From positions 1 through 18,145 of the forward strand of contig CAIVAX010000377.1 of assembly GCA_903903935.1 (NCBI GenBank): a stretch of DNA of 18,145 nt, given 5' to 3'. Under the pieces are notes generated by a model. It was not told the DNA's origin and did no database searches. It saw nothing but the letters and a program-made list of their open reading frames with translations. This DNA comes from an uncultured Hyphomicrobiales bacterium. GTDB taxonomy: Bacteria > Pseudomonadota > Alphaproteobacteria > Rhizobiales > Beijerinckiaceae. The stretch's first letter is position 1. Every line of letters starts with the position of its first letter. The position numbers and the translations under genes were made by a program. This document shows positions 7,166 to 14,883 of the stretch, one piece after another.

Positions 7166-7996
7166 TTAATTTCTCCAGCGCCGGTTCCACAATATTTCAC
7201 CGATCATGCAATTGGTCTTAGACGGACGAGCCTGCGCGGGAAGAATGTCCGAGGACTGCGGGCGGATCAGCGGTGCGGCAATTTCCTGCACCAATTTGGT
7301 GCGCGTGGCATCAACAAAGGCTTTGCGATCATGAATCGCAATCATAAACGCACCATCCCCACCAATCACGCAATCCTGATAATAGAGATCGAGCTCGGCA
7401 ATATCGGCATAGCCCAACAGCGGCCGAATACCCACCAAAGGCAGGCCATTAATGGTCACACCTGCAGCAACAGCCGCATCACGCGCCGCCTCAACAGGGC
7501 GCCCATCATTATTGGGACCATCACCCGAGACATCGATGATCCGGCGCAGGCCGTCATAGCCATTATTCTCGAACAGATACATGGAGGAATCGATAGCCCC
7601 GGAGACGGAGGTGCGCTGCGCCCGACGATAGGGGGCGCGGCGCAATTTGGCCGCTGCCGCTGCCGCGCTCTCGGGCCCGTCAATCAGCGTCCAGGGCAGA
7701 ATGACATCCTGATCGCGATAAGAGGCCCATTGCAGATAGGCAATGGCAATCTTGCCATACAGCCCCCCTTTGAGCGCCTGTAAAAATTGCTCGGAGACCA
7801 AAGCCTCGGCATAGCCATTGCGCTGCAGTACCTGTTCGGCCTGATCCATGGAATAGGAAACATCGACCGCAAAGACGAGCTCGGCATCCACTTGCACCGC
7901 CCCGCCCCGAGCAATGGCAGGCTGATCCCCCCAAAGCAGCAAAGTTAAGGCCAAAAACAGAGCCAAAAAGGGGTCCCGAACCCGGATCTTGTCCAA
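7166..7996 (-). CDS. DUF1194 family exported von Willebrand factor A-domain protein
   Basis: A 276-residue periplasmic protein if started at the TTG at 7996. That codon is preceded by GGAGGAG (8010-8004) at 7 bases and yields a textbook signal peptide: DKIR-VR, hydrophobic FLALFLALTLLLW, then AIA-RG as cleavage site near 29. Starting at the ATG at 8086 would add 30 residues, including a 6-residue duplication, before the signal peptide and has no ribosome-binding site. The mature part begins AELVFAVDVSYSMDQAE, with the metal-binding DxSxS motif at 45-49, and contains IIDVSGDGPNNDGRPVEAAR (154-173), both typical of DUF1194. Two cysteines, 209 and 263, may pair. VWA domains bind proteins; the partner is unknown. 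Tight linkage to ggt suggests a shared periplasmic role. Confidence 0.88.
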   Translation of the reverse strand: MDKIRVRDPFLALFLALTLLLWGDQPAIARGGAVQVDAELVFAVDVSYSMDQAEQVLQRNGYAEALVSEQFLQALKGGLYGKIAIAYLQWASYRDQDVILPWTLIDGPESAAAAAAKLRRAPYRRAQRTSVSGAIDSSMYLFENNGYDGLRRIIDVSGDGPNNDGRPVEAARDAAVAAGVTINGLPLVGIRPLLGYADIAELDLYYQDCVIGGDGAFMIAIHDRKAFVDATRTKLVQEIAAPLIRPQSSDILPAQARPSKTNCMIGEILWNRRWRN

Positions 7997-8003
7997 AAGC
8001 TGG

Positions 8004-8010
8004 CTCCTCC
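8004..8010 (-). promoter_or_regulatory. Strong ribosome-binding site that selects a TTG start
   Basis: GGAGGAG read on the minus strand lies 7 bases before the in-frame TTG at 7996-7994 of the DUF1194 gene. It is the best such site near this 5' end and decides the start in favour of the rare codon over the ATG at 8086. Confidence 0.7.
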
Positions 8011-8022
8011 GGCAGGCCCCTT

Positions 8023-8058
8023 CAAGGCAAGTCCATATTCCAAGGCAAGTCCATATTC
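8023..8058. repeat. Perfect 18-bp tandem duplication upstream of the DUF1194 gene
   Basis: The unit CAAGGCAAGTCCATATTC occurs twice in a row at 8023-8040 and 8041-8058 with no mismatch. It lies in the leader of the DUF1194 gene once the TTG start is accepted. Perfect identity suggests recent duplication by replication slippage. Confidence 0.9.
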
Positions 8059-8173
8059 GGCCAATCCATGATCGCGTCATACCCATACCTCCCTGCCCGG
8101 ATCTCTATAGCCTCATTCTTGCAAACCAGCCTTGCGGGCGGCTTCCTTGAGAGGAGTGTGGCACGGGTGTGAG

Positions 8174-8229
8174 TTTCAGCAAACAGGCCTTGGCCAGACA
8201 TGGGGCTTTGTGCAATTGTTTTGCTGAAA
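8174..8229. promoter_or_regulatory. Inverted repeat upstream of the nucleoside operon
   Basis: TTTCAGCAAA (8174-8183) is repeated as its exact reverse complement TTTGCTGAAA (8220-8229), separated by 36 bases, 34 bases before the start of the nucleoside-binding protein gene. Allowing one bulged T, the match extends by two bases inward. It could be a two-site operator for a nucleoside-responsive repressor, or a stem in the mRNA leader. No convincing -35/-10 pair was found nearby, and the rest of 8087-8263 shows no other recognisable element. Confidence 0.45.
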
Positions 8230-8263
8230 GATCCCGCCTCAGGCCAATTCAAAGGACAAGACC

Positions 8264-9289
8264 ATGATGAGCCAATCTAACCACCGGACATCTGCCCAAT
8301 TTTTGGCCTCAGCTGTCTCCCTCTTTGTTCTCAGCCTTGGGATCACTACCGCCAAGGCCGAAGTCAAGCCAGCCATTGTCTATGACCTTGGCGGCAAATT
8401 CGACAAAAGCTTTAACGAAGGCGCCTATATGGGCGCTGAAAAGTTCAAAACAGAATCAGGCATTGTCTATCGCGATTTCGAAATCCAGAATGATGCGCAG
8501 CGCGAACAAGGCCTGCGCCGCTTTGCCCGTGATGGCTTCTCTCCCATCGTCGCTGTTGGCTTTTCGCAAGCCAGCGCCTTGGAAAAAGTCGCCGCTGAAT
8601 TTCCCAATACGCAATTCACCATCATCGACATGGTGGTGGATAAGCCCAATGTGCAATCCATTGTGTTTCGTGAGCAAGAAGGCTCTTTCATTGTTGGCCT
8701 GATGGCCGGCCGCGCTTCCAAATCGGGTAAAGTGGGCTTTGTGGGCGGCATGGATATTCCCCTGATCCGCAAATTCGCCTGCGGCTATGTGCAGGGCGTG
8801 AAATTCGCCAAGCCCGGCGCGGAAGTGTTTCAGAATATGACCGGCACAACAGGCGCCGCCTGGGCTGATCCGGTGAAGGGCGGCGAGCTCGCCAAATCGC
8901 AGATCGAACGCGGCGCTGACGTCATCTATCATGCCGCTGGCGGCACAGGCCTTGGTGTGCTGCGCGCAACAGCCGATGCAGGCAAATTGGGCATTGGCGT
9001 TGACTCCAATCAAAACGGCCTCTTCCCCGGCAAAGTGCTCACCTCCATGCTCAAGCGCGTGGATGTGGCAACTTATAAATCCTTTGCCGATGCCAAGGCT
9101 GGCAGCTGGAAAGCTGGTGTGCAGGTCCTCGGCCTCAAAGAACAGGGCGTTGGCTATGCGCTGGATGACAACAATAAAGCGCTGGTAAATGCGGACATGC
9201 TCAGCGCCGCAGATCAGGCCATTCAAGACATCATCTCCGGCAAGATCGCCGTGCATGATTATATGGCCGATAGTCAATGCCCGAACTGA
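8264..9289 (+). CDS. BMP-family ABC transporter substrate-binding protein (nucleoside type)
   Basis: A 341-residue periplasmic binding protein of the basic membrane protein (BMP/PnrA/TmpC) family, whose members bind purine and other nucleosides. A signal peptide (hydrophobic ASAVSLFVLSLGITT, then AKA-E) directs export by signal peptidase I. There is no lipobox, so unlike the Gram-positive and spirochaete lipoprotein relatives it should be free in the periplasm. Family motifs are YDLGGKFDKSFNEGAYMGAE (40-59), VGFSQASALEKVA, FREQEGSFIVGLMAG, KVGFVGGMDIPLIRKFACGY and VDSNQNGLFPGKVLTSMLKR. AAGGA lies 7 bases before the ATG at 8264; a second ATG follows directly. It heads the operon and is followed after 24 bases by the ATPase gene. 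The catabolic genes downstream support nucleosides as substrate. Confidence 0.93.
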   Translation: MMSQSNHRTSAQFLASAVSLFVLSLGITTAKAEVKPAIVYDLGGKFDKSFNEGAYMGAEKFKTESGIVYRDFEIQNDAQREQGLRRFARDGFSPIVAVGFSQASALEKVAAEFPNTQFTIIDMVVDKPNVQSIVFREQEGSFIVGLMAGRASKSGKVGFVGGMDIPLIRKFACGYVQGVKFAKPGAEVFQNMTGTTGAAWADPVKGGELAKSQIERGADVIYHAAGGTGLGVLRATADAGKLGIGVDSNQNGLFPGKVLTSMLKRVDVATYKSFADAKAGSWKAGVQVLGLKEQGVGYALDDNNKALVNADMLSAADQAIQDIISGKIAVHDYMADSQCPN

Positions 9290-9313
9290 CGAGAGCGCAT
9301 TGAGATCACGCAG

Positions 9314-10834
9314 ATGCAATCTGCGATCGAATGTGTCGGCGTCCATAAATATTTCGGCCCTGTTCATGCCAATTGCGATATTCATCTGAATGTCGCAGCG
9401 GGCTCTATTCATGGCATTGTAGGCGAGAATGGCGCTGGTAAATCGACGCTCATGTCGATCCTCTATGGCTATTACGAGGCCAGCGCGGGCACCCTTCGCA
9501 TCAAGGGGCAAGCGGTCAAGATCGCCTCTCCCGCAGACGCCATCCGCTTGGGCATAGGCATGGTGCATCAGCATTTCATGCTGATTGAGACCTTCAGCGT
9601 GTTAGAGAATATTTTATTGGGCTCGGAAGGTGGGCCCCTTTTGGCCCCCGGCCGCACGGCCATGCGCGCCAAGCTCACTGAATTTGCCGATCGCTATGGC
9701 CTTGCTGTTGACCCTGATGCGCGCATTGCCGACCTTGGTGTGGGCATGCGCCAGCGCGTGGAAATTCTCAAAGCACTGATGCGCGGCGCCAATATCCTTA
9801 TTCTCGATGAGCCCACCGCCGTGCTCACCCCCGATGAGGCAGATAGTCTCTTCATCATGCTGCGACGTTTGCGGGATGAGGGCAAAACAATCCTCATGAT
9901 CACGCATAAGCTGCGCGAGATTATAGAGCTGACTGATCATGTCTCTGTGATGCGGCGCGGCCGCATGGTTGGGCATTTTACCACCGCCCAAACCAATATG
10001 GATGAATTGGCAAAAGCCATGGTCGGGCGTCCAATTGCGCTGGATCGCCACAAGCCCCCCTGCAAGGCCGGGCGCGTCATATTGGATGTGCGTGATCTTG
10101 TTGTGCGCAATGCGCAAGGCAAAACATGTGTTGATCATGTCAGCTTTCAGTTACGCGAAGGCGAAATCATCGGCCTAGCGGGCGTGGCTGGCAATGGCCA
10201 ATCGGAAGTGCTGCAGGCTCTGGCTGGCATGTGCGACATTGAAACTGGCACAATCAACCTAGATGGCCAAGAGCTTGACCTCAATCACATGGATCCGCGC
10301 CGCATGCGCGCCAAAGGCCTCATGCATGTGCCCGAAGACAGACACCATCATGGTCTGGTGATGAATTTCGATGCGTATGAGAGTGCTATTCTGGGCTTTC
10401 ATCGCGATGCTATGTATGGCCGCGGGCTATTGGATCGCAGTGCTATGCGCTCTGCTCTGGCGCAAGATATGGAGGCCTATGATATCAGGCCGCGCAATCC
10501 GCAATTGCGCACCCGCAATTTTTCTGGCGGCAATCAGCAGAAAATTGTTCTCTCGCGCGAGATTGAACGCGAACCTAAAGTCCTGCTCATCGGCCAACCC
10601 ACACGCGGCGTTGATGTAGGCGCGATTGAATTCATCCACAATCGCCTTTTGCATTTGCGCGAAGAGGGCAAGGCCATATTGCTGGTCTCGGTTGAGCTGG
10701 ATGAAATCATCGCTTTGTCCGATCGTATATTGGTGATGTGCGATGGACGCATTATCGGCGAGCGCACTGGCCTACAAACTGATATTCAAGATCTCGGCCT
10801 CCTCATGGGCGGCGTGAATGAAAGGGTTGCGTAA
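9314..10834 (+). CDS. Nucleoside ABC transporter, double-domain ATP-binding subunit
   Basis: A 506-residue cytoplasmic ATPase with two ABC domains, the layout of the sugar/nucleoside (Rbs/NupO-like) importers. Domain 1 has Walker A GENGAGKST (37-45), Q-loop MVHQHFML (83-90), a relaxed signature LGVGMRQRVEILKAL (141-155), Walker B ILILDEPTAVLTPDE (161-175) and switch His198. Domain 2 (about 256-500) is degenerate in a way usual for the family: GVAGNGQSE lacks the Walker A lysine, the signature FSGGNQQK (403-410) is intact, and the Walker B end reads LLIGQPTRG without the acidic pair. Hydrolysis therefore probably occurs at one site. The ribosome-binding site is weak. Its stop overlaps the next start (TAATG), implying translational coupling to the permease. 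Confidence 0.94.
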   Translation: MQSAIECVGVHKYFGPVHANCDIHLNVAAGSIHGIVGENGAGKSTLMSILYGYYEASAGTLRIKGQAVKIASPADAIRLGIGMVHQHFMLIETFSVLENILLGSEGGPLLAPGRTAMRAKLTEFADRYGLAVDPDARIADLGVGMRQRVEILKALMRGANILILDEPTAVLTPDEADSLFIMLRRLRDEGKTILMITHKLREIIELTDHVSVMRRGRMVGHFTTAQTNMDELAKAMVGRPIALDRHKPPCKAGRVILDVRDLVVRNAQGKTCVDHVSFQLREGEIIGLAGVAGNGQSEVLQALAGMCDIETGTINLDGQELDLNHMDPRRMRAKGLMHVPEDRHHHGLVMNFDAYESAILGFHRDAMYGRGLLDRSAMRSALAQDMEAYDIRPRNPQLRTRNFSGGNQQKIVLSREIEREPKVLLIGQPTRGVDVGAIEFIHNRLLHLREEGKAILLVSVELDEIIALSDRILVMCDGRIIGERTGLQTDIQDLGLLMGGVNERVA

Positions 10835-11949
10835 TGCGTCGCAGCCTGCCGATTTGGGCCGATGTCGCGCTCATCCCTTTGATTAATGTGGTTGCCGCTT
10901 TTCTGATCTCCGGTCTTGTTGTGCTGGCCATTGGCGAGAGCCCGATCGAAGCATTGCGTTTGATGATCATGGGCAGCCTGGGCAGTCCGGAGGGATTGGC
11001 CTTTACTCTTTATTACAGCACCAATTTCATCTTCACTGGCTTGAGCGTTGCTCTGGCTTATCGCGCTGGCCTCTTCAATATTGGCGCGGAGGGACAGGCT
11101 TATCTTGGCGGATTGGGCGCAGCACTCGTCTGTCTGGCTCTGCCCGATTGGCCAGCTTTTCTTCTATTGCCTCTGGCCATTATTGGAGCCGGCCTGTTTG
11201 GCGCATTCTGGGCCATGATTCCCGGCTGGCTTTTAGCGCGCCGCGGCAGCCATATTGTCATCACCACCATTATGTTCAATTGGATCGCCACGAGCCTGAT
11301 GTCCTATCTGCTCGTGAATGTTTTGCGTGCGCCCGGATCCATGCAACCAGAAACCCGCGGCTTTTCCGCGTCCGCACATTTGCCAAATCTGGATGGCATG
11401 TTGACTGGACTTGGCCTCAAAATTTCCAATTCGCCACTCAACATCAGTTTTCTGTTTGCACTGATCGCAGCCCTCTATGTCTGGCTGGTGATCTGGCACA
11501 CAAGGCTGGGCTATGAAATTCGCACTCTGGGGGCCAATCCCGGCGCGGCTGATTATGCTGGCGTGCCCACCGCCAAAATCATTGTCATCACGATGGGCCT
11601 ATCAGGCCTAATGGCGGGCGGTTTGGCGCTCAATGAAGTCTTGGGCGCGCAGCATCGCCTCTTGCTTGATTTCACCTCGGGCTATGGCTTTGTCGGCATT
11701 GCTGTTGCTTTGATGGGCCGTGCGCATCCCTTTGGTGTGGTGTGTGCTGCGCTCTTATTTGGCATTCTCTATCAAGGCGGCTCCGAACTTGCCTTTGATC
11801 AACCCAAAATCACCCGCGATATGATCGTGGTTATTCAAGGCCTCGTCGTGCTGTTTGCCGGCGCACTCGAAGGCCTCTGGCGCAGACCTCTGCTGGCCCT
11901 CTTCAATCTTGTGAGCCCTCATCAGCCACAAACCGAGACGGAGCGCTGA
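10834..11949 (+). CDS. Nucleoside ABC transporter permease 1 (YufP/NupP-like)
   Basis: A 371-residue inner-membrane permease of the branched-chain amino acid/ribose/nucleoside group, with about eight to ten membrane helices. The conserved block AYRAGLFNIGAEGQAYLGGLGA (about 75-96) and the cytoplasmic coupling region GYEIRTLGANPGAADYAGVP are diagnostic of the YufP-type half of nucleoside importers. GLSGLMAGGLALNEVLG and GYGFVGIAVALMGR in the last third also fit. It starts on the final base of the ATPase stop codon and ends immediately before the start of the second permease, so the two pore subunits are made in step. Length is normal for the family and no disruption was seen. Confidence 0.93.
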   Translation: MRRSLPIWADVALIPLINVVAAFLISGLVVLAIGESPIEALRLMIMGSLGSPEGLAFTLYYSTNFIFTGLSVALAYRAGLFNIGAEGQAYLGGLGAALVCLALPDWPAFLLLPLAIIGAGLFGAFWAMIPGWLLARRGSHIVITTIMFNWIATSLMSYLLVNVLRAPGSMQPETRGFSASAHLPNLDGMLTGLGLKISNSPLNISFLFALIAALYVWLVIWHTRLGYEIRTLGANPGAADYAGVPTAKIIVITMGLSGLMAGGLALNEVLGAQHRLLLDFTSGYGFVGIAVALMGRAHPFGVVCAALLFGILYQGGSELAFDQPKITRDMIVVIQGLVVLFAGALEGLWRRPLLALFNLVSPHQPQTETER

Positions 11950-12855
11950 ATGGAGATGGGTTCAGCCCTCATCATTCTGGAATCCGGGCTGCGATTGGCT
12001 ATTCCACTGCTCTGCGCCTGTCTGGCCGGGCTGTGGTCAGAACGCGCCGGTATTATTGATATTGGGCTGGAGGGCAAAATGCTCGCCGCCGCTTTTGCAG
12101 GCGCCGCTCTGGCGCATTTCACTGGCTCGGCATGGCTAGGCCTGATCGGCGCACTCCTTGCTTCCTTAGCGCTAGCCCTGCTGCATGGCTTTGCGACCAT
12201 TCATCGCTCAGGCAATCAAATCGTCTCAGGCATGGCCATCAATATGATTGCCGCAGGCCTCACCGCATTGATTGGCGCAGCCTGGTTTGGTCAGGGTGGG
12301 CGCACACCCTCTTTGCAAGGCCCAGCGCGCTTTGAACCGATCTGGCTGGGCATGGATGCGCTCACACTGCTCGCTTTGCTCAGCGTACCCATTTCATGGT
12401 TCGCGCTCTATCAGACCCGCTTTGGGCTGCGCTTGCGCGCCGCAGGAGAAAACCCATCTGCGCTGGAGACGGCAGGCGTGGGAGTGGCCATGATCCGCTA
12501 TTGCGGCGTAATGATCTGCGGTGTGTTATGCGGATTGGGCGGCGCTTATCTTGCCATTGCCCAAGCCGCAGGCTTTCTGCCGCAAATGACCGCCGGCAAA
12601 GGCTTTATCGCTCTTGCAGCGCTGGTCTTTGCCAAATGGCGCCCGCTGCCCTCTTTGCTGACCTGCATGCTGTTTGGCCTGTTGGATGCAACCTCCATTC
12701 GTTTGCAAGGAGTCTCGCTGCCAGGCCTTGGCCAGATTCCTGTGCAAGCCATTCAAGCCCTGCCCTATGTTTTGACCGTCATTCTGCTTGCTGGTTTTGT
12801 TGGGCGCGCCATTCCGCCTGCTGCCGCAGGCCTGCCCTATGTGAAGGAAAACTGA
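11950..12855 (+). CDS. Nucleoside ABC transporter permease 2 (YufQ/NupQ-like)
   Basis: A 301-residue inner-membrane permease forming the other half of the pore. The YufQ-type motif ERAGIIDIGLEGKMLAAAFAG (31-51) and the coupling segment FGLRLRAAGENPSALETAGV are clear. The C-terminal third (KGFIALAALVFAKWRPLPSL) is also characteristic. Its ATG follows the stop of permease 1 with no gap; a second ATG two codons later could serve equally. The last base of its stop overlaps the cytidine deaminase start (TGATG). With the binding protein and ATPase it makes a complete importer. Confidence 0.93.
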   Translation: MEMGSALIILESGLRLAIPLLCACLAGLWSERAGIIDIGLEGKMLAAAFAGAALAHFTGSAWLGLIGALLASLALALLHGFATIHRSGNQIVSGMAINMIAAGLTALIGAAWFGQGGRTPSLQGPARFEPIWLGMDALTLLALLSVPISWFALYQTRFGLRLRAAGENPSALETAGVGVAMIRYCGVMICGVLCGLGGAYLAIAQAAGFLPQMTAGKGFIALAALVFAKWRPLPSLLTCMLFGLLDATSIRLQGVSLPGLGQIPVQAIQALPYVLTVILLAGFVGRAIPPAAAGLPYVKEN

Positions 12856-13262
12856 TGGATTCGATTGATCATCTCTTCGAGGCCGCCCTCACAGCACAGA
12901 CACAGGCCTATGCGCCCTATTCCAAATTCCAAGTGGGTGCGGCCATTCAAACACCCAAGGGCACGATTTATTCAGGCGGCAATGTGGAAAACGCCTCCTA
13001 TCCTGTGGGCGTCTGCGCCGAGGCCTCTGCGATCAGCGCAATGATCAATGGCGGCGAGCGCGCCATTAGCGCCATCGTCGTGATGGGCGAAGGCGCTGAG
13101 CTTGTCACACCCTGCGGCGCCTGCCGCCAGCGCATTTTCGAATTCTCCATCGAAACCACGCGCATTCATGTTGCAGGGCCCGAAGGGATCCGCCGCAGTT
13201 TCTTCATCGATGATTTATTGCCGCATGCCTTTGGGCCCGGCCATTTGAAAGCTGAAACATGA
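12855..13262 (+). CDS. cdd: Cytidine deaminase
   Basis: A 135-residue zinc enzyme that converts cytidine and deoxycytidine to uridine and deoxyuridine in the cytoplasm. The short, homotetrameric form is indicated by length. Zinc ligands are Cys54 in VGVCAEASAI, with the proton-shuttling Glu56, and Cys87/Cys90 in TPCGACRQ. Substrate-binding NVENAS (43-48) is present. The start is the ATG overlapping the permease stop, with AAGGA 7 bases upstream; the frame stays open further back into the permease gene, but that part is out-of-frame permease sequence and not Cdd-like. The gene overlaps the next one by four bases (ATGA). Its place in the operon links import to pyrimidine breakdown, since deoxyuridine made here is a substrate for DeoA. 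Confidence 0.95.
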   Translation: MDSIDHLFEAALTAQTQAYAPYSKFQVGAAIQTPKGTIYSGGNVENASYPVGVCAEASAISAMINGGERAISAIVVMGEGAELVTPCGACRQRIFEFSIETTRIHVAGPEGIRRSFFIDDLLPHAFGPGHLKAET

Positions 13263-14125
13263 ACCAGCTTGCAGATCCCTCGCTGATCGCCGCCAATGTA
13301 CGAGAGATTAAAGCCCGCGCGGGCTCAGCTCCCATCACACATGCGCTGGTGCTTGGCACAGGATTGGGCGAGGCCTTCAGCCAATTGCCCCACAGCATTT
13401 CAATTGATTATGCCGATTTGCCGGGCTTTCCCGCTTCGTCAAAATCTGGCGCCACCATCTCAGGCCATGCTGGGCGACTCATCATTGCTGATCATGCAGG
13501 CCTGCGGCTGGCAATCATGCTGGGCCGTGCCCATGTCTATCAAACAGGCAATCCGCGCTGCATGGCCGTGCCTTTGGCAAGTTTTGCCGAGCTGGGCGCA
13601 AGAGAGCTTCTCCTCACCAATGCGGCGGGCTCGGTCAATACAGACCTTCCGCCGCCCACTGTGGTGCTCATCAAAGATCACATCAATCTCAATGGCCCCA
13701 ATCCGCTCATTGGCCTTGGCACAGATCAAGCCTTTGTGCCCATGACACAGGCCTATGATGAGACTATAGCAACACACCTGCAGCAATCAGCAACAGCGCT
13801 GAACATGAATTTAGCGCAAGGCATTTATATGTGGTTTTCGGGGCCCTCTTTCGAAACGCCCGCAGAAATCAGAATGGCCAAAAATTTGGGCGCCGACCTC
13901 ATCGGCATGTCCACCGTGCCAGAAGTGATTATGGGCCGCTATTTAGGTTTGGCGATTGGGGCACTTTCAGTTGTCACTAATTTTGGTGCTGGCTTTGCCG
14001 GCGGCGCACCTCATCATGGCGAGACAAAAGAAAAAGCTGCGCAAGGCGCGTCTGATCTCTTCAAACTCCTCATGCATTATCTGGCCTCTTCTGCCCCCTC
14101 CCCTTCATCCTCAGACGGACGCTGA
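13259..14125 (+). CDS. Purine-nucleoside phosphorylase (trimeric, high-molecular-weight family)
   Basis: A 288-residue phosphorylase that splits inosine, guanosine and their deoxy forms to the base and (deoxy)ribose 1-phosphate. It belongs to the PunA/human PNP family rather than E. coli DeoD. Seen are the phosphate-binding VLGTGLGEAF (31-40), GRAHVYQTG with His92, TNAAGSVN (120-127), KDHINLNGPNPL (139-150), GPSFETPAEI with Glu199 (195-204), GADLIGMSTVPE (211-222) and Asn241 in VVTNFGAG. The usual YEG after the active-site His reads YQTG, and TNAAGGLN reads TNAAGSVN, modest departures that could affect substrate preference. The C-terminus has a Ser/Pro-rich tail. The ATGA overlap with cdd and the 2-base gap to deoC show tight coupling. 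Confidence 0.93.
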   Translation: MNQLADPSLIAANVREIKARAGSAPITHALVLGTGLGEAFSQLPHSISIDYADLPGFPASSKSGATISGHAGRLIIADHAGLRLAIMLGRAHVYQTGNPRCMAVPLASFAELGARELLLTNAAGSVNTDLPPPTVVLIKDHINLNGPNPLIGLGTDQAFVPMTQAYDETIATHLQQSATALNMNLAQGIYMWFSGPSFETPAEIRMAKNLGADLIGMSTVPEVIMGRYLGLAIGALSVVTNFGAGFAGGAPHHGETKEKAAQGASDLFKLLMHYLASSAPSPSSSDGR

Positions 14126-14127
14126 TC

Positions 14128-14883
14128 ATGACCGCTCACACTCTTGCCCAAAGCGCACTGGCCTGTCTTGATCTCACCGATCTGAGTGATGAGTGCAAAG
14201 AGAGCCAAATAGAGGCTTTGATCCAGCGCGCTGCAACGCCCTTTGGCGCGGTGGCTGCGATCTGCATCTGGCCGCAATTTGTGCCCCTTGCCCGCCAAAA
14301 GCTCAAATCAGGAATAGCCATTGCCACTGTCATCAATTTTCCCAAAGGCGGCGAAAATATCACGCAAGTTATCGGCGATGTGCACGAAGTCATCAAAGAT
14401 GGCGCGGATGAAATTGATCTTGTCATGCCCTATCGCGCCCTGCAGCGCGGCGATGTGGATCTCGTGCGCGAGATGATCGAGGCCGTGGTGAGCGAGATCG
14501 ATGGACGCGCTCTGCTCAAAGTGATTTTAGAAACAGGCGAATTACAGTCACCCGCCCTCATCACGCAAGCCAGCGAACTTGCGCTTGCCGCTGGGGCTGA
14601 TTTCATTAAAACCTCAACTGGCAAAACAGCGCAATCAGCCAGTCCTGAAGCCGCACGGCTCATGTTGGAGGCGATCAAACGCCAGCCGCGCGCTGTTGGT
14701 TTTAAAGCGGCAGGGGGCATTCGCACCTTAGCTGATGCCCGCATCTATCTTGAACTGGCCGAGCAGATCATGGGGCCGGGCTGGGCCAAGCCCGAACATT
14801 TTCGCATTGGCGCGAGCGGGCTGCTCGATGCGCTTCTCGCCGAGCTGACTGGCCAGAAGGCTGAACAGCAGGATGGCTATTAA
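14128..14883 (+). CDS. deoC: Deoxyribose-phosphate aldolase
   Basis: A 251-residue class I aldolase that cleaves 2-deoxyribose 5-phosphate to acetaldehyde and glyceraldehyde 3-phosphate, the step that feeds deoxynucleoside sugar into central metabolism. The Schiff-base lysine is Lys161 in DFIKTSTGKTA. The catalytic partner Lys193 lies in VGFKAAGGIRT and the acidic residue near 97 in DEIDLVMPYRAL; these correspond to Lys167, Lys201 and Asp102 of E. coli. VINFPKGGENI (68-78) is also conserved. Length suits the E. coli-like form. It starts 2 bases after the PNP stop and its own stop overlaps the deoA start (TAATG). Confidence 0.96.
   Translation: MTAHTLAQSALACLDLTDLSDECKESQIEALIQRAATPFGAVAAICIWPQFVPLARQKLKSGIAIATVINFPKGGENITQVIGDVHEVIKDGADEIDLVMPYRALQRGDVDLVREMIEAVVSEIDGRALLKVILETGELQSPALITQASELALAAGADFIKTSTGKTAQSASPEAARLMLEAIKRQPRAVGFKAAGGIRTLADARIYLELAEQIMGPGWAKPEHFRIGASGLLDALLAELTGQKAEQQDGY

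Noticed and set aside
7016..7783. A 255-codon plus-strand open frame across the ggt/DUF1194 junction
   Set aside because: It is antisense to two well-supported genes, and its Arg/Gln/Ile-rich content without motifs marks it as a shadow.
8200..8280. A 26-codon upstream frame (starting MGLCAIVLLK) overlapping the binding-protein start
   Set aside because: No ribosome-binding site precedes it and it has no leader-peptide features such as runs of regulatory codons.
8456..9574. A 372-codon open frame on the minus strand opposite the nucleoside-binding protein gene
   Set aside because: It is antisense to a clear BMP-family gene and runs into the ATPase gene; its composition (rich in His, Ala, Gly, Ile) is that of a shadow frame and it has no recognisable domain.
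12396..12854. N-terminal extension of the cytidine deaminase frame
   Set aside because: The extension is out-of-frame permease sequence; Cdd length, the TGATG junction and the ribosome-binding site place the start at 12855.
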